The notes under the pieces are model-generated. The model was given only the letters and a program-made list of their open reading frames with translations, did no database searches and was not told the origin of the DNA. DNA of 64,000 nucleotides, from the NCBI RefSeq assembly GCF_014323405.1, contig NZ_JACRWE010000006.1, positions 1-64,000 of the forward strand, in the 5' to 3' direction. The position numbers were made by a program, and so were the translations under genes. Positions 55,818-64,000 of this stretch are shown here, one piece after another; position 1 is the stretch's first letter; each line of letters opens with the position of its first letter. The stretch is from Romboutsia faecis. Lineage in GTDB: Bacteria > Bacillota > Clostridia > Peptostreptococcales > Peptostreptococcaceae.

Positions 55818-57089
55818 TTATTTTTTAATTGCAGATATTGTGTTTTTAATAGTTGTTACAGCATTGTCTAAAGCATCTTTAGCATTAGCTTTTCCTGTAG
55901 CTATTGTTTGAAGAGCTGCATCAATTGGCTCCCATACAGAGTTCATTTCTGTTATACCAGGTGTTAATTCAGCATATTGAGATTGTTCTGCAACTGCTTT
56001 AGCACTTTCATTGCTTGTTACTGATTCATCTTCAGCTAATGCTTTTATTGCTGGAACTTCTTGAGTTATTTCGTATCTAGCTTTTGAATTTTCTTCATTT
56101 GCTAAGAACTCAACTAATTCTTCAGCTAACTCTGGATTTTTACTATATGAACTTACATTGTAGCTTTTTACTCCTATTAATGATCCCATATGTTCTCCAT
56201 TTGGTAATGTAGGTAATTCTTTAACACCATAGTTTATTCCAGCTTCTTTATAAGGATCTATATTCCAAGGACCAGATATTACAGCAGCTGCTTTACCTTC
56301 AGTAAATAATGAATCTAAAGTGTTTATACCTTGTTCCCCTACTATTCCTTTAGGGAATACTCCACTATTATAAAACTCTGCTATATACTCTCCTGCTTTT
56401 ACAGCTCCTTCATTATTAAGTCCTAAATCTTCTGCATTAAAGCTTCCATCAGCATTTTTTCCAAATATATATCCATCAAATCCACTCATAACACCTTGTG
56501 CATAGTATATTTGATCCCATAATGCTAATAATCCGTATTTTCCATCTTTAGTTGCTGTTTTAGAATACTCTAACCATTCATCAGTAGTTTTAGGTAATTC
56601 TTCTTCAGATATTATATCTTTGTTGTAGTATAATATTTGAGTTTCGACAGCCTTAGGAAGACCATAAACTTTTCCATCTATTATTTGAGACTCCATTGCT
56701 GAGTCTGTGTACATTTCTTTTGTTTTTTCATCTATATCTAATTCTTTAAGTAATCCAGATGTAACTGCTGTTCCTATTTGGTCTCCTGGTATTGTTATTA
56801 CATCAGCCCCAGAACCTGCTGGTCCATCTAACCTTAAATCTTCTATTTGATTTGCATAAGTTTTTTCAACTACTTTTATTTTTACTCCCTTTTCTTCTTC
56901 AAACTTCTTAACTGCTTCTTCTATTCCTTTAGACTTACTTTGGTCTTCCCAAACTAATAAGTCATATTCTGAGTTGTTTTTAGTTCCTGATGAAGTTTTA
57001 TTATCATCATCACCTGTTGTAGGTCCACATCCTGTCATACCTACTACTAAAGCTCCACATAATATTAATGAACAAATTCTTTTGAACAT
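55818..57089 (-). CDS. ganS: Galacto-oligosaccharide-binding lipoprotein
   Basis: This 423-residue extracellular binding protein of the maltose-type (cluster B) family has a lipoprotein signal peptide with lipobox VGMTGC and lipidated Cys21, then a Thr/Ser/Asp linker. The mature part shows YDLLVWEDQSKSKGIEEAVKKFEEEKGVKIKVVE, GSGADVITIPGDQIG and SGPWNIDPYKEAGINYGV, all typical of maltose-type binding proteins. It captures oligosaccharides for GanP and GanQ. It is the first gene of the operon, behind a promoter with a LacI-type operator over the -35 and a cre-like site after the -10. Start: ATG behind AGGGGGAAT. Confidence 0.95.
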   Translation of the reverse strand: MFKRICSLILCGALVVGMTGCGPTTGDDDNKTSSGTKNNSEYDLLVWEDQSKSKGIEEAVKKFEEEKGVKIKVVEKTYANQIEDLRLDGPAGSGADVITIPGDQIGTAVTSGLLKELDIDEKTKEMYTDSAMESQIIDGKVYGLPKAVETQILYYNKDIISEEELPKTTDEWLEYSKTATKDGKYGLLALWDQIYYAQGVMSGFDGYIFGKNADGSFNAEDLGLNNEGAVKAGEYIAEFYNSGVFPKGIVGEQGINTLDSLFTEGKAAAVISGPWNIDPYKEAGINYGVKELPTLPNGEHMGSLIGVKSYNVSSYSKNPELAEELVEFLANEENSKARYEITQEVPAIKALAEDESVTSNESAKAVAEQSQYAELTPGITEMNSVWEPIDAALQTIATGKANAKDALDNAVTTIKNTISAIKK

Positions 57090-57110
57090 ATTTTATTCCC
57101 CCTAGTTATT

Positions 57111-57170
57111 TTGAAATCGTTTTCTAATATAAGTATATATTAAGTAATTATATTTTGTAAATATATTTAC
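57111..57170 (-). promoter_or_regulatory. ganS promoter with operator and cre-like site
   Basis: On the minus strand: operator GTAAATATATTTAC (57157-57170), whose TTTACA end is the -35; an 18-bp spacer; TATACT (-10, 57133-57138); then a cre-like TGAAATCGTTTTCTAA (complement at 57111-57126). A half-like site, TTAGTAAATACTT, lies further upstream at 57188-57200. The architecture equals that of the galactanase promoter. Confidence 0.8.
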
Positions 57171-57306
57171 TAATTTTTTTCTATAAATTAGTAAATACTT
57201 TAACTTACAACTTAATTATAATATTATATTCTAACTATTATCAAGCAATTTTCTTATTAAAAATCAATATTTTTATAAAATATCTGTCTAAGCTTATGTC
57301 TTTTTA

Positions 57307-57371
57307 GTAAATATATTTACTAAATTCTTTAAGGAAATTACTTTACTAAATATACATAATATAGTTATAAT
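57307..57371 (+). promoter_or_regulatory. Operator and promoter of the LacI-type regulator gene
   Basis: The palindrome GTAAATATATTTAC (57307-57320) is flanked by TTA/TAA, and a half-like site, TTTACTAAATATAC, lies at 57342-57355. TTTACT (57342-57347), 18 bp, TATAAT (57366-57371) form the promoter. This predicts autoregulation. With the ganS sites, it explains the 315-bp divergent gap. Confidence 0.7.
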
Positions 57372-57404
57372 ATACTTATAAATAAAAAATTAACGGAGGT
57401 TATC

Positions 57405-58403
57405 ATGGTCACTATAAAAGAAATTGCTGAAAAATCTGGTTTTTCTACATCTACAGTTTCAAGATTATTAAATAATGATAACTCTTTATCAGTCTCACCT
57501 AAAACTAAGAAAAAAATTTTAAATACTGCTCTTTCGCTAGGATATGAAAGAAAGTATATAAAAGCTATTATAGAAAAAATTGCATTACTATTTTGGATTA
57601 CTGATACAGAGGAGCTAGAAGATGTATACTTCAAAGAGATGCGTATTCAACTTGAAAAATATGCAAATGATAAGAATATGGAATTAGTTGTTGTTAAACA
57701 ACAAGATGGTATTAATAAAATACCAAATGATATAAGTGGTTTTATTGCTGTTGGTGGTTTTTCTAATGAAGAAATAAAAAAGCTACATGAAATTACTGAA
57801 AATGGTGTTTTTATAGACTCAAATCCAAATCCGGATTTATTTGATTCTATACAACCTAATACACCTAGAATAACGCAAAAAGCAATTGAATACTTTGTAA
57901 AATGTGGCCATACTAATATTGGTTTTATCGGTGGTACATATTTCAATCACGATACAAATACACATGAAAAAGATATAAGAGAAATTTCATTTAGAGACTA
58001 TATGTCAAAATTAAATCTACTTAATGAAAATAATATATTTATAGGACCAAAATTCTCTGTTAATAATGGATATGAATTAACGAAAAAAGCTATTGAGGAT
58101 TTAAAAGAAGATTTGCCAACTGCTTTCTTTGTTGCATCTGATGCAATAGCTATTGGCGTACTTCAAGCACTTAATGAAAATAATATTTCTATCCCTCAAA
58201 GGGTTAGTATTATCAGTATAAACAATATTGATATTGCAAAATATGTTTCTCCTCCTCTTAGCACTTTCCATATAGATATCCCCGAATTATGTAAGACTTC
58301 TATTTCATTGTTGTCTGAACAAATAATTGAAGAAAGAAAATGTAAAAAGACTGTTCTTTTAAATTCAGAGTTGGTTTTAAGAAAAAGTTTTATTTTAGAA
58401 TAA
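57405..58403 (+). CDS. ganR: LacI/GalR-family regulator of the galactan genes
   Basis: This 332-residue protein has the LacI helix-turn-helix (TIKEIAEKSGFSTSTVSRLLNN, 3-24) with hinge, and a periplasmic-binding-like sensor domain (about 60-330) with YFVKCGHTNIGFIGG, AFFVASDAIAIGVLQALNENNISIPQRVSIISINNI and PLSTFHIDIPELCKTSI. It is divergent from ganS. The palindrome shared by its own promoter, ganS and the galactanase gene is its likely operator. It should repress those genes until a galacto-oligosaccharide or galactobiose is present. Start: ATG behind AACGGAGGTTATC. Its assignment as GanR rests on position. Confidence 0.88.
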   Translation: MVTIKEIAEKSGFSTSTVSRLLNNDNSLSVSPKTKKKILNTALSLGYERKYIKAIIEKIALLFWITDTEELEDVYFKEMRIQLEKYANDKNMELVVVKQQDGINKIPNDISGFIAVGGFSNEEIKKLHEITENGVFIDSNPNPDLFDSIQPNTPRITQKAIEYFVKCGHTNIGFIGGTYFNHDTNTHEKDIREISFRDYMSKLNLLNENNIFIGPKFSVNNGYELTKKAIEDLKEDLPTAFFVASDAIAIGVLQALNENNISIPQRVSIISINNIDIAKYVSPPLSTFHIDIPELCKTSISLLSEQIIEERKCKKTVLLNSELVLRKSFILE

Positions 58404-58407
58404 AATT

Positions 58408-58438
58408 AGGCTACTAGATATTTTCTAGTAGCCTTTAT
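58408..58438. terminator. Terminator between ganR and galM (convergent)
   Basis: AGGCTACTAGA pairs perfectly with TCTAGTAGCCT around a 5-base loop. The plus tail is TTATAT, and the minus tail AATTTTATTC; both U-runs are modest. Confidence 0.8.
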
Positions 58439-58477
58439 ATATTAATTTCACTATAGCTATTAACCATTTATTTAATC

Positions 58478-59515
58478 TTAAATAGAAAATTTGTATATAG
58501 TTTTTTCTTTATAAATATCTGATTTTTTTAATATTACTGAAGGAAAATTAGTACATTCCAATGAATTTGGGAAATATTGAGTTTCTAGACATAATCCTGT
58601 TCTTTTAGTATATTTAGTATTGTTCTTTCCTAAATCTCCAGATAAAACATTTCCACTATAAAATTGAATTCCAGGACATGTAGTGTAAATATCCATTTTA
58701 ATCTTACTTTCATCACCTAAAAGAAAACCTACATACTTTAACATATCTTTAGAATCTAAAACAAAGTTATGGTCATATCCTAAACCATTTTTTAATTGAT
58801 CATGATCGTCCTCTATATTAAGCCCAATCTTTTTACATCTTCTAAAATCAAATGGAGAATCTTCAACATTTAACAGCTCACCTGTAGGTAAACAATTTTT
58901 ATCATTTTCAGTGTATAAACTTGAGTTTAATTTTAAATAATGATTTAATATACTTCCTTTATTCTCTCCATTTAAATTAAAGTAACAATGATTAGTTAAA
59001 TTTACTATTGTATCTGAATCACTAAAAGCTTCATAACTTATAGTCAACTCATTATTATTATTAAATTCATATTCAACCTTTACATTTAGATTACCTGGAT
59101 ATCCTTCTTCTAGATGTTTCGATATTCTTGTGAAGATTAACCCATTTTCTTTTATGCTATAATCCCAAATATATTTATCAAACCCTTTTTCCCCTCCATG
59201 TAAATGATTTGGTCCATTGTTAATAGCTATATTATAAACTTTATTATTTAGTATAAATTTCCCATATCTTATTCTATTTGCGTGTCTTCCAACTACTGCA
59301 CCTAAATATCCATCATTATTTTCATACTCTTGAATTGTATTATATCCTAAGCATACATCTACTAAATTATTATCTTTATTTGGAACTACTATTGATGTTA
59401 GCGTACACCCATAATTTAAAACTGTAATATAAGATCCATTTTTATTTTCTATTTTAAATTCATATACAATTTCTTTATCTTTACTTAATCCAAATTTTCT
59501 TTTACTAATCTTCAT
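58478..59515 (-). CDS. galM: Aldose 1-epimerase (galactose mutarotase)
   Basis: This 345-residue GalM enzyme interconverts alpha and beta anomers of galactose and glucose, which beta-galactosidases release in the beta form. It has GAVVGRHANRI, NHLHGGEKGFDKYIW with the conserved His, NLTNHCYFNLNGE with the second catalytic His region, and a late GLCLETQYFPNS with the catalytic Glu. It is transcribed alone behind a hairpin that separates it from the symporter gene, though the same direction and theme suggest co-regulation. Start: ATG behind TTGGGGGATACG. Confidence 0.94.
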   Translation of the reverse strand: MKISKRKFGLSKDKEIVYEFKIENKNGSYITVLNYGCTLTSIVVPNKDNNLVDVCLGYNTIQEYENNDGYLGAVVGRHANRIRYGKFILNNKVYNIAINNGPNHLHGGEKGFDKYIWDYSIKENGLIFTRISKHLEEGYPGNLNVKVEYEFNNNNELTISYEAFSDSDTIVNLTNHCYFNLNGENKGSILNHYLKLNSSLYTENDKNCLPTGELLNVEDSPFDFRRCKKIGLNIEDDHDQLKNGLGYDHNFVLDSKDMLKYVGFLLGDESKIKMDIYTTCPGIQFYSGNVLSGDLGKNNTKYTKRTGLCLETQYFPNSLECTNFPSVILKKSDIYKEKTIYKFSI

Positions 59516-59547
59516 ATCGTATCCCCCAATTTATGTTTATAATTTAA

Positions 59548-59582
59548 AATAAATAGAGAACTTTTCAGCTCTCTATTTATTA
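59548..59582 (-). terminator. Terminator after the GPH symporter gene
   Basis: AATAAATAGAGA pairs with TCTCTATTTATT (11-12 bp) around TTCAG-like loop bases, with TTTAAATT following on the minus strand. It may allow partial read-through into galM. Confidence 0.7.
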
Positions 59583-59606
59583 AGGTAAATATTATAATTA
59601 TATAAT

Positions 59607-60968
59607 TTATACTGTTCTTCTACTTTCTAGTATTTGTAAGTCTTTTTTGTACTCATCTTCAGTGTACTTATATGTTGATAAAATTATAAGTCTTAAAACC
59701 GAACCTACTATAGGTACAATTGATATTGCTAAAAATAATCCATTAAGTGTTTGTGCTGACTGTACTGTTGCATTAGCATTATATCCTATCATTGTTAATA
59801 TAACACCACTTAAAGCTCCTGATAAAGCTGCTGCAAGTTTACCTGTGAAAGTTTGTCCACTAAATATTATTGCCTCACATCTCTTACCAGTTCTTGCTTC
59901 ACTGTACTCTATAGTTTCAGCTATCATTGTTGACATTAATGGTCCAGCTGCTGCATGTAAGAATTGTGTTATTCCAAGCATTATCATTAACACTCCTACA
60001 TTTGAGTAACCTAGCATATAAAGACCAACTCTTACAACTATATCTACTGATACTATAGTCATTAATATATGTTTCTTTTTAAACTTCTTAGTTAACATTG
60101 GTATTCCAAAGAATCCTAAAGCACTTGCAGTTCCTACAAATCCAAATATACTCATAAGCTCTGCATTGTTCATGTTATATGTAAAGAAATATATAACCAT
60201 TCCATTTACTATGTTCATAAATAAATTTAATGAAAATACCCCTAACATTTTAAATAAATGTTTATTAGTTTTTAATGTATTTATGACATCTTCTTTTGTA
60301 ACCTTTTCTGCTTGTGTTGGTTCTACTCTTTCTTTTATTGTAGAGTATCCAAACATCATAAATGCATATCCAACTAACATTATAGCAGCTACACCTAATA
60401 AATAACCTTTAGATGCTACACCTCTACCAAGTAATACTACAAGTGGAGGTAATACAGAACCTACAATACCAATCCCTGCAAATACACCTAAGTTAGCTGC
60501 TGTTACTAAACTAGTTCTTTCTTGTGGATTGTCAGATATAACAGCTGATAAAGACCAAAAAGGAATATCAGATATTGTATAAACAGTTCCCCATAATATA
60601 TATGTAATACCTGCATAAATTACCTTACCACCTGTTGATACATCCGGTGATACAAAGCATAATACTGTTGAAATAATTATAAGTAAGGGTGCAAACTTCA
60701 TATATCCCTTAAATTTACCAGATTTTGTTCTTCTTGTATCCATAAATCCTGCTACCATAGGGTCATTTACAGCATCCCAAACTCTAGCAATTAAGAAAAT
60801 AGCACTTGCTGCTGCAACAGATATCTTTAATATATCTGTATAGAAAAATAGTATAAATGATCCTACTATTCCGTAACTAAAGCATTGTCCAAAGCCATAA
60901 GCAAAATATCCAACATATTCTTTTTTACTTACAGCATCATAGTTTTTATCAGTTTTTACACATTCCAT
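59607..60968 (-). CDS. GPH-family sugar:cation symporter
   Basis: This 453-residue permease has 12 spans in the glycoside-pentoside-hexuronide family (LacS, MelB, YicJ relatives). It begins EYVGYFAYGFGQCFSYGIVGSFI with a cation-site helix, then LIARVWDAVNDPMVAGFMDTRRTKSGKFKGY, the family's signature RVWDAxNDP. It lacks the IIA-like tail of LacS. It would import the galactoside that the adjacent GH2 enzyme cuts. It lies 48 bp downstream of that gene, so both are in one operon. Start: ATG behind AGGGGAGGAAATAAA. Confidence 0.93.
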   Translation of the reverse strand: MECVKTDKNYDAVSKKEYVGYFAYGFGQCFSYGIVGSFILFFYTDILKISVAAASAIFLIARVWDAVNDPMVAGFMDTRRTKSGKFKGYMKFAPLLIIISTVLCFVSPDVSTGGKVIYAGITYILWGTVYTISDIPFWSLSAVISDNPQERTSLVTAANLGVFAGIGIVGSVLPPLVVLLGRGVASKGYLLGVAAIMLVGYAFMMFGYSTIKERVEPTQAEKVTKEDVINTLKTNKHLFKMLGVFSLNLFMNIVNGMVIYFFTYNMNNAELMSIFGFVGTASALGFFGIPMLTKKFKKKHILMTIVSVDIVVRVGLYMLGYSNVGVLMIMLGITQFLHAAAGPLMSTMIAETIEYSEARTGKRCEAIIFSGQTFTGKLAAALSGALSGVILTMIGYNANATVQSAQTLNGLFLAISIVPIVGSVLRLIILSTYKYTEDEYKKDLQILESRRTV

Positions 60969-61016
60969 AATTTTATTTCCTCCCCTAAATAATTTAAAAT
61001 TTCTTATATCTATTAA

Positions 61017-62795
61017 TTATTTGAAAATAAATCCTAAATTATGGTTGTACTCTAATATTTCTCTTATCTTTTTAGGATCAAATTTGTATTGATGATTATG
61101 ATCTAGTAGACCATTTATTTCTTGTTCAACATCTGAAAGCTGTGTATAACAGAATCCGCAAACATCATTAATATCCATTACAACTTTTGTTAGCTCTTCA
61201 ATCTTATTTATTACAGAATCCATACTATTTAGTCTTTCTCCATATCCCCAAGACTCCTCAGTATCATCTTTATTAGTATTATAAGCAACTCCACCATATT
61301 CACTAATCATTATAGGTCCATTGTTGTATTTATAGCCTTCGCTATAACATCTTCTTGTGCTCGTTTTAGATGGTGATCCATTTGTTGCTTCATCTATATT
61401 TTCATAGCTTTTAGCCATAGTATCTTTATCTGAATTATAATCATGGATTGTTAATATATCACTTATTGTATGTTCCCATCCATCATTACCTACTACAAGC
61501 CTTGAATTGTCTAAAGACTTTGTTAAATATACTAATGCATTTACAAAGTTTTGTTGCTTTTTATCACTATATACTTCATTTATTCCCCATGATTCATTTA
61601 AAAGTGTATAAACTATTACAGAAGGATTATTGTAATGCTTATCTATAAATGAATATAATTCCTTAGTTATATTTTCATTTGTTTTATTACTATACTCAAA
61701 TGTACTTGGCATTTCTGCCCACATAACAAGACCTAAAGTATCACATAAATACATAAACCTATTATCTTCAATCTTTTGATGTTTTCTAGCTCCATTAAAT
61801 CCCATTTCCTTTATCTTTAATACATCATCTTTTAATTCTTCTGGCGTTGCAGTTAATCCACCATCTTTAAAGTATCCTTGGTCTAATATTAATTTTTGGT
61901 AAAATTCTTGATTATTTAAATATATTTTTCTTCCTATAGATTCTACTTTTCTCATTCCAAAATAACTATCTATATAATCAAGTGTTTTATCATTTTTGCA
62001 TAACTTAAACTTTATATCATATAAATTTGGTGTATTTGGAGTCCAAAAATTCAATCTAAAATCAGGAGATTCACTACTTACATCAACTGTTAACCTTGCT
62101 CTATTTGATTTAAAATTAGTTACAAATTTATTTATTAACTCACCATCAAAATATACTTCACCGTAAAGATCTACATCTTTATCATCATCACTTATTAAAA
62201 TATCTAAATCTATAGATGCATTATCTATTTGTGGAGTCATCTTAATATCTGTTAAGTATATTTCTCCAACTTCTTCTATCCAAACTTGTTGCCATATTCC
62301 AACAGTTCTTGTGTACCAGCATAAAAAGTTTTCTTTTTTCCAAGATTGCTTACCTATTGGCTGAATGCATAAGTTTCTATCTTCAACTCTTATATAGATT
62401 GTGCTATCTTCTTTTAAATGATTTGTTAGATCAACAGTAAAAGGAGTATGTCCCCCTATATGTGTAGCTATATGATTTTCATCAATCCAAATATCACATT
62501 TGTAATCTACTGCTCCAAAGTTTAGTATATATCTCTTATTTTCTTTAATATCTATTTTTAAATCCTTTTTGTACCATACAATTTGATGGTCTTCATTTAG
62601 ATGTATACCAGAGTTTTTCGTATGATAACTATAAGGAACAATAATCTTTCTATCAAAGAAATTATTGTTCATAAAACTTTTTTCAAATTGTCCTTTATCT
62701 TCATCATCAAAGGCAAACTCCCATTCCCCATTTAAATCTATCCAATTGCCTCTTATAAATTGAGGTCTCGGATAATGTAACTTATCTAAAATAAT
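61017..62795 (-). CDS. GH2 beta-galactosidase/glycosidase
   Basis: This enzyme of about 592 residues has the GH2 layout: jelly-roll (YPRPQFIRGNWIDLNGEWEFAFDDED), Ig-like domain, and a barrel with acid/base Glu in TLLNESWGIN and nucleophile Glu in MISEYGGVAY. Size and motifs fit a small galactosidase or glucuronidase. The start is unusual: a perfect AAGGAGGGG (62799-62807) is followed only by ATT codons (62798, 62795, 62792), so an AUU start is likely. The alternatives are TTG at 62834 and GTG at 62870, both with poor sites and a leader unlike GH2 N-termini. It is co-transcribed with the GPH symporter gene, and the ArsR-type gene is divergent. Confidence 0.9.
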   Translation of the reverse strand: MILDKLHYPRPQFIRGNWIDLNGEWEFAFDDEDKGQFEKSFMNNNFFDRKIIVPYSYHTKNSGIHLNEDHQIVWYKKDLKIDIKENKRYILNFGAVDYKCDIWIDENHIATHIGGHTPFTVDLTNHLKEDSTIYIRVEDRNLCIQPIGKQSWKKENFLCWYTRTVGIWQQVWIEEVGEIYLTDIKMTPQIDNASIDLDILISDDDKDVDLYGEVYFDGELINKFVTNFKSNRARLTVDVSSESPDFRLNFWTPNTPNLYDIKFKLCKNDKTLDYIDSYFGMRKVESIGRKIYLNNQEFYQKLILDQGYFKDGGLTATPEELKDDVLKIKEMGFNGARKHQKIEDNRFMYLCDTLGLVMWAEMPSTFEYSNKTNENITKELYSFIDKHYNNPSVIVYTLLNESWGINEVYSDKKQQNFVNALVYLTKSLDNSRLVVGNDGWEHTISDILTIHDYNSDKDTMAKSYENIDEATNGSPSKTSTRRCYSEGYKYNNGPIMISEYGGVAYNTNKDDTEESWGYGERLNSMDSVINKIEELTKVVMDINDVCGFCYTQLSDVEQEINGLLDHNHQYKFDPKKIREILEYNHNLGFIFK

Positions 62796-62897
62796 AATCC
62801 CCTCCTTATTTTCATTAACTAAATCATTAATCAAATATCCTATTTTAATTACTATATTCGCATATTTCACTATTGTAATTAACTTAATAGGTATTCT

Positions 62898-62915
62898 ATT
62901 AACTTTTTAGTTAAT
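62898..62915. promoter_or_regulatory. Candidate operator of the ArsR-type regulator
   Basis: ATTAACT-TTTT-AGTTAAT is a perfect 7-bp dyad in the divergent gap between the GH2 gene and the ArsR-type gene. It is a plausible dimer site. A related half, TAATTAACTTAAT, lies at 62876-62888. Confidence 0.5.
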
Positions 62916-62949
62916 CTTATATCTTAAATATAAACTCACTTTTTATTTT

Positions 62950-62963
62950 TGTCAACGTTTTCC
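62950..62963. promoter_or_regulatory. Weak cre-like site between the GH2 and ArsR-type genes
   Basis: TGTCAACGTTTTCC keeps the AACG and TTTTC core of cre with two deviations. Catabolite repression of the GH2 operon through it is possible. Confidence 0.4.
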
Positions 62964-63047
62964 TTTGTATTTTTCTAATTTTTTCCTCGAAAGAATAAAT
63001 ATAATATTATGTATGATATAATAGGAATATGAAACGGAGGTAGATAT

Positions 63048-63977
63048 ATGGAAAATATACATGGTGATAAAAAGTACATAAAAGCTTTAGAAAAAAACTT
63101 ACCTTTTTTCCAGGCACTTGCTAGTGAAACTAGATTAAAAATTATTTCTTTAATTCAAAATAAAGAAATGTCTATTAAAGAGCTAAGTGCTGCCCTTAAT
63201 ATTTCATCTGCCGTAGTTACTAAACATATAAATATATTAGAAGAAGTTGACATCGTAGAATCTTACTCCCAACCTGGCGTAAGAGGTCTACTGAAATTAT
63301 GTAAAATAAAAACTAGTGAAGTTCAAGTTATACTAAATAATAATTACGAAGAAGATACTAGAAAATTTACAGAAATAGATATTCCAATAGGAGCATATTC
63401 ATCATTTAAAATATTTCCACCTTGTGGTCTTGCTTCAAAAGATAAATTATTTGGTGTTTTAGATGACCCTAGATATTTTGCATCACCAAATAGAATGGAT
63501 TTATCTATAATTTGGTTTACTTGTGGATATATAGAATATCCTATACCAACTTATGATATTAATTTTAGTAATTTAGATGAAATAGAAATCTCTTTAGAAG
63601 TTTGCTCAGAGTTTCCTGGATATAATAACTCATTTAAATCTGATATTTATTTTTATTTAAATGATATGCTTTTAGGAAAATGGACAAGCCCTGGTGATTT
63701 TGGTGATAGAAAAGGTGTTTTCACGCCAAGTTGGTGGGATCTTGGAAGCGAATACGGTTTACTTAAAACAATAAAAATAAACGGTAACGGTGTATACCTA
63801 GATGGAATAGTTCTATCTGATACTCCTTTAAGTGAGTTTTTTAAAGAAGACATCGATAATCTAACATTTAAAATCGAATGTCCTGTAGATACTCCAAATC
63901 CTGGTGGTATTAATATTTTTGGTAAGAATTTTGGTAATTTTGATCAAAATATTAAAATTAAATGCCTTTATAAATAA
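63048..63977 (+). CDS. ArsR-type regulator with large C-terminal domain
   Basis: In this 309-residue protein, residues 15-95 are an ArsR winged helix (FFQALASETRLKIISLIQNKEMSIKELSAALNISSAVVTKHINILEEVDIV). There is no metal-binding Cys pair in the helix that ArsR metal sensors use. The remaining 200 residues form a beta-rich domain (GVLDDPRYFASPNRMDLSIIWF, WDLGSEYGLLKTIKINGNGVYLDG) that I take for a carbohydrate-binding-like effector module. It is divergent from the GH2-symporter operon and probably its regulator, sensing a galactoside (inference). TG-A-TATAAT at 63014-63022 is an extended -10. Start: ATG behind ACGGAGGTAGAT. The gene ends 23 bp before the window edge. Confidence 0.8.
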   Translation: MENIHGDKKYIKALEKNLPFFQALASETRLKIISLIQNKEMSIKELSAALNISSAVVTKHINILEEVDIVESYSQPGVRGLLKLCKIKTSEVQVILNNNYEEDTRKFTEIDIPIGAYSSFKIFPPCGLASKDKLFGVLDDPRYFASPNRMDLSIIWFTCGYIEYPIPTYDINFSNLDEIEISLEVCSEFPGYNNSFKSDIYFYLNDMLLGKWTSPGDFGDRKGVFTPSWWDLGSEYGLLKTIKINGNGVYLDGIVLSDTPLSEFFKEDIDNLTFKIECPVDTPNPGGINIFGKNFGNFDQNIKIKCLYK

Positions 63978-64000
63978 AGAAATGTACTATACATGTGTTA

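Overview
The window is AT-rich DNA from a low-GC Gram-positive anaerobe. The best guess is the family Peptostreptococcaceae (the Clostridioides / Paraclostridium / Romboutsia neighbourhood). The reasons are the gcvT-gcvPA gene fusion next to gcvPB behind a tandem glycine riboswitch, several reverse rubrerythrins, T-box leaders, NhaC and GntP permeases, and strong GGAGG ribosome-binding sites. Nothing looks like a prophage, plasmid, insertion sequence or CRISPR locus. I saw no rRNA or tRNA gene. The genus is an inference.

Layout. (1) 1-7.4 kb: oxidative-stress and housekeeping genes. These are two tandem reverse rubrerythrins (the first cut by the window edge) and a third copy at 5.2 kb, a soluble sugar dehydrogenase-like protein, an orphan MsmK/UgpC-type sugar-importer ATPase with a CdaR/PucR-like regulator, an MntP-like manganese exporter, an unannotated 35-residue membrane protein and a YhcH-family protein. 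(2) 7.4-31 kb: signalling and envelope defence. A relic histidine kinase, a large PAS/GAF kinase, two ATPase+FtsX-type transporters (one with its own response regulator and kinase), a YhgE/Pip protein, a methyltransferase, an ECF S component, a frameshifted PAS kinase, and small GntR, XRE-cupin and MarR regulators, with a GntP permease. (3) 32-37.6 kb: glycine cleavage genes under a glycine riboswitch, then the tryptophan transporter gene trpP under a tryptophan T-box. (4) 37.6-39.9 kb and 51.5-64 kb: a galactan/galactoside regulon. (5) 40-51 kb: two PadR modules, one attached to a broken pentapeptide-repeat protein; argH and an NhaC permease behind a T-box leader with two successive terminators; an M14 peptidase; and small membrane and regulatory genes.

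How the genes fit together. A secreted GH53 galactanase (37.6 kb) would cut beta-1,4-galactan. GanS-GanP-GanQ import the oligosaccharides and GH42 beta-galactosidase trims them. A LacI-type regulator is divergent from ganS. One palindrome, GTAAATATATTTAC, lies in front of the galactanase gene, ganS and the LacI gene. The first two also share a downstream CcpA-type cre-like site. The importer has no ATPase beside it; the MsmK-like ATPase at 3 kb is the obvious candidate. A second module (GH2 galactosidase, GPH-family symporter, aldose 1-epimerase, divergent ArsR-type regulator with a large C-terminal domain) probably handles another galactoside.

Several genes are broken or internally deleted: the relic kinase at 7.4 kb, the kinase at 23.8 kb, the GNAT gene and truncated MarR at 28.4-29.2 kb, the pentapeptide protein at 40 kb and the GNAT gene at 50.3 kb. 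Some single-base lesions could be sequencing errors.
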